Assembly: GCA_029862925.1 (NCBI GenBank)
Contig: JAOTWJ010000008.1
Location: 1 to 47,975, forward strand
Length of the DNA stretch: 47,975 nt
Direction of reading: 5' to 3'
Source of the DNA: Gemmatimonadota bacterium
GTDB taxonomy: Bacteria > Gemmatimonadota > Gemmatimonadetes > Gemmatimonadales > GWC2-71-9
Every line of letters starts with the position of its first letter. Position 1 is the first letter of the stretch. The position numbers were made by a program, and so were the translations under genes. Below are positions 17,187-24,798 of this stretch, in pieces. The notes under the pieces are model-generated. The model was not told where the DNA came from. It made no database searches and saw nothing but the letters and a program-made list of their open reading frames with translations.

Positions 17187-17873
17187 TCATGGGGCCCGGC
17201 CCTCGGCCAAAGCGGCAAGCATGCGCTCCATCCGGTCGATTTCCGTGATTTGATCCACCTGGATGTCGGAGGCCAGCTTGAAGACCGCCGCGTCCTGCGC
17301 GGCGCCGTCGGTGGCGAACAGGCCATACACCATAACCACGGCGCCGCGGTGGTGCTGGATCATGAACGTGAGAAAGAGCCGGTCGAACGCCGGCCCCCGC
17401 GCCTCGTCGAGCTGCCGCATCTGCTCGTCGGAGAGCATCCCGGGCATGTGCGGGGCGTGCTCGGCGCCCTGCACCATCACGGCCGTGCCCTGGATACGCA
17501 CCTCGGGGACGGGCTCCCTGCGGTCCCCGAGCCAGTGCTGCATGGTGGCGATCTCGTCCTGCTGGGCGTTGATGATCCGCGCTGCCAGGGTCTGTACCGA
17601 CGCGCTGGCCCCATGGGTGGGAGCGAGCCCCGCCATGACGAGGGCCTGCGCGTGATGGCCGATCATGCCCGTCATGAAGCGGACGTCGGCCTCGGTGTAG
17701 CGCAAACGGGCGCTGTCCCGCCGGGCCTTGGCGATCGTCTCCAGCTCGGCGACCGATCCGACCGCTGGCGGCGGGGCAGTCGCTACGCCGGTTCGGGAGC
17801 CGCCGGCGCAGGCGGTCGCACCGAGCGTTGCGAGCAAGGCGGCGGCAAGCCAGGACGGGTCAGGGACTCTCAT
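17187..17873 (-). CDS. DUF305 lipoprotein, two His-His/Met modules
   Basis: 228 aa. Lipoprotein signal LAAALLATLGATAC (Cys22). Two copies of the DUF305 motif are seen: FMTGMIGHHAQAL (His73-His74) and FLTFMIQHHRGAV (His174-His175), with Met-rich surroundings (MVQGAEHAPHMPGM). DUF305 is a four-helix ferritin-like/cupredoxin-associated domain often linked to copper. Likely a periplasmic metal-binding protein; copper is an inference. The stop overlaps a possible start of the LVIVD gene. Confidence 0.88.
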   Translation of the reverse strand: MRVPDPSWLAAALLATLGATACAGGSRTGVATAPPPAVGSVAELETIAKARRDSARLRYTEADVRFMTGMIGHHAQALVMAGLAPTHGASASVQTLAARIINAQQDEIATMQHWLGDRREPVPEVRIQGTAVMVQGAEHAPHMPGMLSDEQMRQLDEARGPAFDRLFLTFMIQHHRGAVVMVYGLFATDGAAQDAAVFKLASDIQVDQITEIDRMERMLAALAEGRAP

Positions 17874-17904
17874 GCCTCAACTGGGGTCGCGGGACGTCGG
17901 CGTC

Positions 17905-17928
17905 GGGGAGCGGCCGGCTGCGCTCCCC
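17905..17928. terminator. Hairpin between two lipoprotein genes
   Basis: GGGGAGCG and CGCTCCCC form a perfect 8-bp stem with an 8-base loop, downstream of the 200-aa lipoprotein gene and upstream of the DUF305 gene on the minus strand. There is no T-run after it, so termination is uncertain. Confidence 0.3.
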
Positions 17929-17995
17929 GCTGGAGATAAGCTATACGCGGGGGCGGACGCTAGGGTTTCAGGGATCTGGGCGAGGCCGGGATCCG

Positions 17996-18598
17996 CTATC
18001 GCGGCGCGATGGCGAGGATCCTCACGAGCCGGCCGACCATGCAGATCGTCCCGACGTCCGTCGCGGACTCGATCACGGCCTGCACTGCGCTCCCATCCAC
18101 GCGGAACTCCGCGGGCAGGCCGAGCGGTTCGTAGCGCACGGAGTCGGTGTCGAGTGCCCAGCACCCGCCCTCGACGTCGACGAAGCGGACGGTCGCCGTG
18201 ACGGCCGACGCCCCGGCGGCCAGCGGGACCAATGCCGATCGGGGCTCGACCACCTGCTTCCCGCCCGCGCCGTCGGGGACCACCGTCCACCACAGCACGA
18301 CCGCCGCCGCGGCGCCAGGGACGTACCCTCCGATTTCCGCTTCGGGTACCACCGCACTTTCCTGCGGCTGCAGCGTGCAGTCGTCGAGGTTGGGGCATGG
18401 GCCCCAGCTGGCCAGCGTGCGCGAGAAGTAATCGTACTCCAGCACCGTGTAGGCGATCGGCCCGTCCGTCGTGTTGACGATCCGGACCCCGCCGGCGACG
18501 CGCTGCAACGGGAGCTGATCGTCGGAGGGGGCGGTGGCGTCCGTGGCACAGGCCGCCAACAGGGCGGTGGCGAGGAGGGTGCGGTAGGCGCGGTGCAT
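17996..18598 (-). CDS. Lipoprotein of unknown function (200 aa)
   Basis: Lipobox LLAAC at residues 13-17 after a short basic start. The N-terminal half (RIVNTTDGPIAYTVLEYDYF) looks like a beta-sandwich. The C-terminal part (RYEPLGLPAEFRVDGSAVQ, then ICMVGRLVRIL) resembles a small OB-like domain found in other bacterial lipoproteins, where a similar LPxxFRxDG stretch occurs. Four Cys in the mature part (CPNLDDC, GGC, TIC) could form disulfides. No function can be given. Confidence 0.75.
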   Translation of the reverse strand: MHRAYRTLLATALLAACATDATAPSDDQLPLQRVAGGVRIVNTTDGPIAYTVLEYDYFSRTLASWGPCPNLDDCTLQPQESAVVPEAEIGGYVPGAAAAVVLWWTVVPDGAGGKQVVEPRSALVPLAAGASAVTATVRFVDVEGGCWALDTDSVRYEPLGLPAEFRVDGSAVQAVIESATDVGTICMVGRLVRILAIAPR

Positions 18599-18734
18599 CG
18601 GGAGCCTCGGTCGCGGTTACTCCGGATACCCTGTTCCCCCTCGCCGCGTCACGTGCCGGTCGAAGTGGCGGGCGAGGAGGGGCGGCGGACAGGTGTCCCC
18701 GCCCCCCCCATTGGTCTTGGGCTCGATGGTCCCC

Positions 18735-19727
18735 TCACTGGCCCACGTACCGCACGATGTCGTTACGCTGGGCGGTAAAGCTCGCCAGCGGCTCAGCGAT
18801 CAGGAACTTCTCCTGCACCGACGCGATCCGCATCTTCCCGAGCCGAGTTTCGGTTGCTCCCAGTGATAGTCCCGTCTCGGGATCCACCAGCTTCTCGCCT
18901 GGGCGGAACACTTCGAGCACGTCGCCCACGCGGAGGCCCATGTCTTCCCCGGCGTTGACGTAGACCTGACCGCTGCGCACCGTGACCACCCGCCCCTGCC
19001 ACGGGGTGTCGCCCAATTCCTTGACGATCTGCGCGACGGCGTCGCTCACGGCCTCGCGGGTTGCCGCGCCCAGCGGCGTCTTCTCGAAGTCGGCCGCGTT
19101 GTAGTCGAAGACCGCGGTGCCGAGATCGAAGTTGTTCATGCTCTGTTCGGCTTCGGCCTCACTCTTCACCGAAGTCGTGATCTGGCCGGTCTCCACTTCG
19201 ATGATGCGGCTGTCGAGCACGAGCAGCGCCGTGATCTTGGCCTTGCCTCCGCCCACCCGCACGCGCCCGGCCAGAGGGACCTTCACGGGCACCTTGACCG
19301 CGCCACCCTTGGTGCTGCCGGCCTGGCCGTACGAGAACTCGGTGATCTCGGGGCGGACGAGAAACTGCGCGCCCACGAGCCGACCGGCCTGGGAGGCCGT
19401 CTCCTGGTTTACCGCCCCGCTCCGCTGCAGGTCCTGCTCGGCGAAGACGTCGTCGAGGGCCTTGCGCTCCACGACGATGAACCGTCCGGTCTTGAGGAGC
19501 TCGGCCACCATCATCTCCGTGAGGCCGCGCGCAAAGGTCTGCCGTTCGCGCATGAACACGTCCGGCGAGTTGCCGCCGCTCATCCAGGCGCTTTGGACCA
19601 CGCCGGGATCCCATTCGGTTTCCATGACCGCAATGCGGACCTTGGGCCCTCCCTGCGGGGCTTGGGCCGCGAGCCACGGGGGGGTGACGGCCATGAGCGT
19701 GAGCGGTACCACGAGCAGCGGACGCAT
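18735..19727 (-). CDS. CsgG/HfaB-family exported protein
   Basis: 330 aa. Signal peptide LTLMAVTPPWLAAQ. Residues about 30-215 match the CsgG/curli-assembly fold: FARGLTEMMVAELLKTGRFIVVERKALDDVFAEQDL, GRLVGAQFLVRPEITEF and LLVLDSRIIEVETGQI. The C-terminal part (about 245-330) reads like a FlgT-C-like small beta domain (GQVYVNAGEDMGLRVGDVLEVFRPG). No csgA-like amyloid gene is nearby, so a generic envelope role is likelier than curli export. GGAGGG precedes the ATG. It diverges from the MOSC gene. Confidence 0.88.
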   Translation of the reverse strand: MRPLLVVPLTLMAVTPPWLAAQAPQGGPKVRIAVMETEWDPGVVQSAWMSGGNSPDVFMRERQTFARGLTEMMVAELLKTGRFIVVERKALDDVFAEQDLQRSGAVNQETASQAGRLVGAQFLVRPEITEFSYGQAGSTKGGAVKVPVKVPLAGRVRVGGGKAKITALLVLDSRIIEVETGQITTSVKSEAEAEQSMNNFDLGTAVFDYNAADFEKTPLGAATREAVSDAVAQIVKELGDTPWQGRVVTVRSGQVYVNAGEDMGLRVGDVLEVFRPGEKLVDPETGLSLGATETRLGKMRIASVQEKFLIAEPLASFTAQRNDIVRYVGQ

Positions 19728-20002
19728 GCGGACCCTCCTTCACCGGTGGTATCCGAGGCCGGCCCCCAATCTCCGTACCTGGGGAGCGCGGTGTCGGGCG
19801 GACTAGTATCAAGCCATAGCGGGGTTCCCCGCGTCATCTCAGAGTGCGGTCGCCGGGCTGTGGGGCTGCCGACGCGCTAATGTGACGCCACGCCGACCGC
19901 ATGTCCACCAGCGCCCTGCCATTTCGGGGCCGCGCGTGCTACTCTGGGGTCCCCGGCGCTCGTCGCGTCTGCGTCAGTGGCGAAACACCAGAACCGGTTC
20001 TC

Positions 20003-20650
20003 ATGCGCCTCGTGTCCGTGAATGTGGGTCAGCCGCGGCTCGTTGAGTGGAAGGGCGAAGCGGTGCAAACCGGCATCTTCAAGGCGCCGGTCGCCGGCCC
20101 GGTGGCCGTCGCCCGCACCAACCTGGAGGGCGACCGCCAGGCCGATCTCGCTGTGCACGGCGGGATCGACAAGGCGGTCTATGCCTATGCATCCGAGCAC
20201 TACCCGTCTTGGAGTGGCGAGTTGGGGCGGTTGGACCTGTCATGGGGGATGTTCGGGGAGAATCTCACCACCGAAGGCCTGGATGAGGCGACCGTCCGGG
20301 TGGGAGACCGCTTTGCCATCGGCACCGCCGAGTTCGAGGTTTCCCAGCCACGCCTCCCGTGTCACAAACTGGGGATCAAGTTCAGCCGCGCCGACATGGT
20401 GAAGCGGTTTCTGCGGAGCCGCCGGCTGGGGTTCTACCTGCGCGTGCGTCACGAGGGGGTGATTCGGGCGGGCGACGAAATCCGCCGCGCGGGGAGCGAC
20501 CCCACGGCGCCGACCATCGCGGACCTGGCCCTTCTGGAGACGACGAAGCGGCACGACGTGGCGTTGCTCCAGCGGGCGGTGGTGGCGACGGCGCTCACCG
20601 AGGGGTGGCGCACGAAGTACCAGGAACGGCTCGATCGGTTGCGGGCCTAG
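20003..20650 (+). CDS. MOSC-domain protein, YiiM-like
   Basis: 215 aa from the ATG at 20003 (the track start at 19901 precedes any conserved sequence). DLAVHGGIDKAVYAY, WGMFGENLTTEGLDE and RLPCHKLGIKF with Cys120 are standard MOSC motifs; this Cys is thought to carry sulfur or bind the molybdenum cofactor. The C-terminal helical segment matches the 3-alpha domain of YiiM, which reduces N-hydroxylated bases. YiiM also needs a flavin reductase partner, not present here. The HhH gene follows after 30 bases. Confidence 0.9.
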   Translation: MRLVSVNVGQPRLVEWKGEAVQTGIFKAPVAGPVAVARTNLEGDRQADLAVHGGIDKAVYAYASEHYPSWSGELGRLDLSWGMFGENLTTEGLDEATVRVGDRFAIGTAEFEVSQPRLPCHKLGIKFSRADMVKRFLRSRRLGFYLRVRHEGVIRAGDEIRRAGSDPTAPTIADLALLETTKRHDVALLQRAVVATALTEGWRTKYQERLDRLRA

Positions 20651-20680
20651 CGTCGGGGGGACCCCTCGCGTGGAGCGCGC

Positions 20681-20959
20681 ATGCACGGAACGAACGACAA
20701 CGAGATGCGACGAATTCCGGGGATCGGCCCCAGCCTGGCTCGTGACCTCCACGCGCTCGGCGTGCACTCACTGCGCATGCTGGCACGCCGAACCCCCGAG
20801 CGGCTCTATGACCGCTTGAACCGGCTGCGCGGCGTCCGGCAGGATCCGTGCGTCCTGTACGCGTTCCGGTGCGCGGTGTACTTCGCCCGCACCCCGCGTC
20901 CCCAACCAAAGCTCCTCAAGTGGTGGGCATGGAAAGACCGGACGTTGGGGCGAGGCTGA
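20681..20959 (+). CDS. Helix-hairpin-helix protein, Cdd1 (pathogenicity locus) family
   Basis: 92 aa. RRIPGIGPSLARDLHALGVHSLRML is a helix-hairpin-helix, followed by ERLYDRLNRLRGVRQDPCVLYAFRCAVYFA with two conserved Cys, the signature of the Cdd1 family. Members are small and probably bind DNA; the family name is historical and does not imply pathogenicity. The gene follows the MOSC gene and converges on the next one with a 7-base gap. Confidence 0.82.
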   Translation: MHGTNDNEMRRIPGIGPSLARDLHALGVHSLRMLARRTPERLYDRLNRLRGVRQDPCVLYAFRCAVYFARTPRPQPKLLKWWAWKDRTLGRG

Positions 20960-20966
20960 CGGTCGC

Positions 20967-21521
20967 TCACCGAAGAAACGTCAACGCGTCGTCGATCACA
21001 TTCTGGGCGATTCGTCGCAGGACCCGGTCGTCGGCGTACGCGTTCGTGTAGAGGTGCCGGAGGTCGCTCACCCGGCGGCGGAGCTGCGCGTGCGCCGTGC
21101 GGGTCTTCGCCGCCGCCGCGGCGGCCGCCGAGCGCTCGCCGAGCTCCCGGGGCAGCGTGTGGCGGTAGAGCATGTCGGTTTCCCGGATGTGCAGGAGGCT
21201 GTTGTAGGCCCGGTGCTCAACTCGGTGGATCAGCACGCAGGGCAGCTCGTCGACGTAAGCCCGCTCCAGACGCCCGCCGAAATCGATGTCGGCGAAGTGC
21301 TGACCCTCGACGATGTGGTGCAGTTCCCATTCGCGCGGGTTCTCCCGCTGACCGTGCTGCGCCAACAGCTGGAAGATGCGCGCCTTGCCTCGTTGGCCGT
21401 CGCGGTACGAGCTGAGGTAGCGGTAGTGTCCGGTGTGCTTGTGATGCGGGCCCGCGAAGACGCCGGGCAGGCCCTCGAACGGGTCCACCGAGACTCCGAG
21501 CAGGTACTTCTTCACCGACAT
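20967..21521 (-). CDS. Unknown protein with LHH/HNH-like motif (184 aa)
   Basis: The ATG at 21521 has AGGAG 8 bases upstream. The middle reads WELHHIVEGQHFADID (about 65-80) and later HRVEHRAYNSLLH (about 99-111), a spacing reminiscent of LHH/HNH nucleases, but no zinc Cys are present. The C-terminal half is helical and starts with an Ala run (about 132-138). Nothing else is recognised. It is transcribed away from the korA1 gene. Nuclease activity is only a suggestion. Confidence 0.7.
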   Translation of the reverse strand: MSVKKYLLGVSVDPFEGLPGVFAGPHHKHTGHYRYLSSYRDGQRGKARIFQLLAQHGQRENPREWELHHIVEGQHFADIDFGGRLERAYVDELPCVLIHRVEHRAYNSLLHIRETDMLYRHTLPRELGERSAAAAAAAKTRTAHAQLRRRVSDLRHLYTNAYADDRVLRRIAQNVIDDALTFLR

Positions 21522-21669
21522 GCGGCAACTCCTGAGGCGTGGATTGGCTCTAACATGCGGGATCCCGCCCTTGCATACCACCCGCCCGGGGATGCATGGA
21601 TCCCGCGTCCCCTTCCCTCAGCCCCCGCCTCCCCCATATTTCCTATCCCAGCACGAAAGGCCGTACCAG

Positions 21670-23532
21670 ATGGGTTCCCCCCCCGCCACCCGCCCCGAGC
21701 GCGAGGTGCGCGACAGCGTCGTCATCCGCTTCGCGGGCGATTCGGGCGACGGCATGCAGCTCACGGGGCTCCAGTTCACGCAGGAAACGGCGTTGGCGGG
21801 CAGCGACCTGGCCACGTTCCCGGACTACCCCGCCGAGATCCGCGCTCCCGCCGGCACGACGTACGGGGTTTCGGCGTTCCAGATCCACTTCGGCACCCAG
21901 GACATCACGTCCGTCGGCGACGAGCTCGACGTGCTCGTGGCCATGAACCCGGCGGCGCTCAAGGTCAGTCTGCCCGATCTGCGCATGGGCGGCTCGGTCC
22001 TGGTGGATACGAGCGCGTTCAGCGACCGTAACCTCCAGAAAGCCGGGTACGCCGCGAATCCGCTCGACGACGACACCCTCGCGCCGTTCCAGGTGCTCAA
22101 GCTCGACGTGACCCGCCACACCCTCGACGCGGTGGACGGGCTCGGCCTCTCGCAGAAAGAGGCGCTTCGGTGCCGCAACATGTGGGCACTCGGCCTCATG
22201 CTCTGGATGTACGGGCGGTCGCGCAAGGCGACGGTCGAGTGGATCGGGAAGAAGTTCGCCAAGGAAGAGGCGATCCGGGACGCCAACCTCCGGGCGCTGA
22301 ATGCGGGCCATGCGTTCGGCGAGACCGCCGAGATGCCGTCGCACGTCTCGGGGTACTCCGTGGCCGCCGCCGAGCTCGCATCGGGCATGTATCGCACGGT
22401 GAGCGGCACCGAAGCGCTGGCATGGGGTCTTCTCGTAGGCATCAAGAAGGCCGGACTGACGCGGCTGGTGCTCGGATCGTATCCCATCACACCGGCTTCG
22501 CCGCTGCTCCACACGATGGCGGGCTTCAAGGACTACGGTGTCGTGACCTTCCAGGCGGAAGACGAGATCGCGGCCGTCTGTGCCGCGATCGGGGCCAGCT
22601 ACGCCGGCGCGCTAGGCGTGACGTCCAGTTCCGGTCCGGGCATCGCCCTCAAGGGCGAAGCCATCGGGCTCGCGATCGCCACCGAGCTGCCGCTCATCAT
22701 CGTGAACGCCCAGCGGGCCGGCCCCTCGACCGGGCTTCCCACCAAGACCGAGCAGTCGGACCTGTACCAGGCGATCTACGGCCGGAATGCCGATGCGGAA
22801 CTGATAGTAGTTGCAGCCGCTACTCCATCAGACTCCTTCGAGGTCGGTATCGAAGCCGTCCGGCTCGCCACGAAGTACATGACGCCGGTTATCGTGTTGA
22901 CGGACGGCTTCTTAGCAAATGCCGCCGAGCCGTGGCTCATTCCCGACGTGGACCTCGTCGCCGAGTTCCCGGTCGCCTATCGAACCGACCCTGACGGATT
23001 CATGCCGTTTGCCCGGGATGACGCCACGCTCGCGCGGCCGTGGGCCGTGCCCGGCACGCCGGAGCTGGAGCATCGGATCGGCGGGCTGGAGCGCAGCGCG
23101 CAGACGGGCAACATTTCCTATGACCCCGACAACCACCAGGCCATGACCAACACCCGGGCGGCGAAGATCGCGCGCGTGGCGGCGGACATCCCGCCCCAGG
23201 CCGTCTCCCTAGGCCCGGATCACGGCGCCGTCGCGGTGGTCGGCTGGGGGTCTACCTACGGCCCCATTCACCAGGCCGTCCGGCTGCTCCGGGCCGAGGG
23301 CCACGACGTGGCGCACCTCCATCTGCGCTATCTCTGGCCGTTCCCCAGCAATCTGGCTGACCTGCTGCGGCGCTACGACCGCGTGCTCGTGCCGGAGATG
23401 AACACGGGCCAGCTCGTGAACGTGCTGCGCGCGCAGTACCTGATTCCCGCCGAGGGGATCAACCAGGTCACCGGCAAGCCGTTCAAGGTGAGCGACATCG
23501 AGCGGGCAGTGCGAACCCGCCTGGAGGCGTGA
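21670..23532 (+). CDS. korA: 2-oxoacid:ferredoxin oxidoreductase, fused gamma-alpha subunit (first copy)
   Basis: 620 aa from the ATG at 21670; the track start at 21520 lies over the neighbour. N-terminal gamma domain (about 15-190) begins RFAGDSGDGM. The alpha domain follows with YPITPASPLLH at about 271, FQAEDEIAAVCAAIGASYAG and GPSTGLPTKTEQSDL, the latter typical of the KGOR/PFOR pyrimidine-domain. The C-terminal domain (about 490-620) is the transketolase-C-like part. With the beta subunit it converts a 2-oxoacid plus CoA to acyl-CoA and CO2 with reduction of ferredoxin, or the reverse. 2-oxoglutarate is the probable substrate but is not proven. Confidence 0.9.
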   Translation: MGSPPATRPEREVRDSVVIRFAGDSGDGMQLTGLQFTQETALAGSDLATFPDYPAEIRAPAGTTYGVSAFQIHFGTQDITSVGDELDVLVAMNPAALKVSLPDLRMGGSVLVDTSAFSDRNLQKAGYAANPLDDDTLAPFQVLKLDVTRHTLDAVDGLGLSQKEALRCRNMWALGLMLWMYGRSRKATVEWIGKKFAKEEAIRDANLRALNAGHAFGETAEMPSHVSGYSVAAAELASGMYRTVSGTEALAWGLLVGIKKAGLTRLVLGSYPITPASPLLHTMAGFKDYGVVTFQAEDEIAAVCAAIGASYAGALGVTSSSGPGIALKGEAIGLAIATELPLIIVNAQRAGPSTGLPTKTEQSDLYQAIYGRNADAELIVVAAATPSDSFEVGIEAVRLATKYMTPVIVLTDGFLANAAEPWLIPDVDLVAEFPVAYRTDPDGFMPFARDDATLARPWAVPGTPELEHRIGGLERSAQTGNISYDPDNHQAMTNTRAAKIARVAADIPPQAVSLGPDHGAVAVVGWGSTYGPIHQAVRLLRAEGHDVAHLHLRYLWPFPSNLADLLRRYDRVLVPEMNTGQLVNVLRAQYLIPAEGINQVTGKPFKVSDIERAVRTRLEA

Positions 23533-23536
23533 GACG

Positions 23537-24552
23537 ATGACGGCCACACTGCCCCAACGGAGTCCCAAGGATTTCGCGTCCGACCAGGAGGTGCGCTGGT
23601 GTCCGGGCTGTGGCGACTACGCGATTCTCAAAGCGGTGCAGAAGGCGCTCGCCGACCTCGGGGCCCGCCGCGAAAACACGGTGTTCGTCTCTGGCATCGG
23701 CTGCGCCGCGCGGTTCCCGTACTACGTCTCGAGCTATGGCTTTCACACCATTCACGGGCGCGCGCCCGCCATCGCCACGGGCGTGAAGCTCGCCAATCCG
23801 GACCTGGATGTCTGGGTCATCACGGGCGACGGGGACGGACTCTCGATTGGTGGCAACCACATGCTCCACGTCCTGCGACGTAACGTGGATCTCCAGGTGA
23901 TCCTGTTCAACAACGAGGTCTACGGTCTCACCAAGGGTCAGTACTCGCCCACGTCACGCCGGGGCTTCCGCTCGCCCTCCACCCCCATGGGCTCGGTGGA
24001 TAACCCGATCGCGCCGGGGGCGTTCGCGCTTGGCGTCGGCGCCCGCTTCGTGGCCCGCTCGGTGGATACGCTCCTGCCGCACCTGGTCGAAACGCTCAAG
24101 CGGGCGCACCAGCACCGCGGCACTTCGTTCGTCGAAGTGTTCCAGAACTGCGTCGTGTTCAACGACGGCGCGTTCGCGAGCTTCACCGACAAGAGTCTCG
24201 CGTCCGACCAGCAGCTCCACCTCGAGCACGGCAAGCCGATGGTGTTCGGAAGGCGAAAGACAAGGGGATTCGCATCAAGCCCGGCACGCTCAAGCTCGAG
24301 GTCGTGACGGTGGGCGCAAACGGGGTCTCGCCGGAGGAGCTGCTCGTCCACGACGAGACCGACCACGCCCTCGCCCAGATGCTGGTCGCGATGCAACCAC
24401 CCGAGCTTCCCCAGGCCCTCGGTGTGATCTACTGCGCTCCGGCCCCTACCTACGAGCGCGAAGCCCTGGCGCAGGTTCGCACCGAGGGACTTGCCACGGC
24501 CGACCTCAATGCCGTGCTGCGCAAAGGCCGGGTTTGGGCAATTGGGGGGTGA
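23537..24552 (+). CDS. korB: 2-oxoacid:ferredoxin oxidoreductase beta subunit, frameshifted (first copy)
   Basis: TPP-binding beta subunit. Cluster Cys are present: WCPGCGDY (Cys22, Cys25), GIGC (Cys56) and FQNC (Cys205); TPP motif GDGDGLSIGG (about 97-106). The frame is interrupted near 24250. Frame 1 reads KPMVFGRRKTRG and stops at 24307, whereas the other frame continues KAKDKGIRIKPGTLKLEVV through the track ORF 24304-24552 to a normal end (WAIGG). GGAAGG where GGAAAGG would restore the frame means one A is missing. Joined, the product is about 338 aa, normal for the family. Either a sequencing/assembly error or a recent inactivating mutation. It starts 4 bases after korA1. Confidence 0.88.
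24245..24255 (+). other. Frameshift site in first korB
   Basis: TTCGGAAGGCG: inserting one A after GGA restores an uninterrupted beta-subunit frame. Marks the switch between the two halves of the gene. Confidence 0.75.
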
Positions 24553-24625
24553 GGGAGCCGTTCCCGGCCTTCATGTCTTAAAGGTGTCTTCATAAAAAAC
24601 TGGCACACCGCTTCGGGCCCCTCTT

Positions 24626-24647
24626 CTACCATATTCACGGTAGTTTT
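24626..24647 (+). terminator. Weak hairpin plus T4 after first kor pair
   Basis: CTACC and GGTAG form a 5-bp stem with an 8-base loop, followed by TTTT, in the intergenic region 24553-24798. Could end the korAB-1 transcript. The stem is short, so this is tentative. Confidence 0.3.
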
Positions 24648-24724
24648 CCCGCGACCGCGAGTCGCGTCCACGCCGCATGGGGAGCCGGCGGTTGCCAGCG
24701 TGCGCCGCCGCGGAGGGCGACCTC

Positions 24725-24754
24725 CCCGGTCGCGATTTGCGTGACGCGACCGGG
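24725..24754 (+). promoter_or_regulatory. Leader hairpin upstream of korA2-rnf operon
   Basis: CCCGGTCGCG and CGCGACCGGG form a perfect 10-bp GC-rich stem with loop ATTTGCGTGA, ending 44 bases before the korA2 ATG. No T-run follows, so it looks more like a leader structure or protein-binding site than a terminator. The rest of 24553-24798 shows an AT-richer patch around 24575-24602 that might hold a promoter; no clear -35/-10 pair is seen. Confidence 0.35.
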
Positions 24755-24798
24755 CGTGCGACGCGACGTGCACAACGGACCTTTGCGCAGGACCGCTC

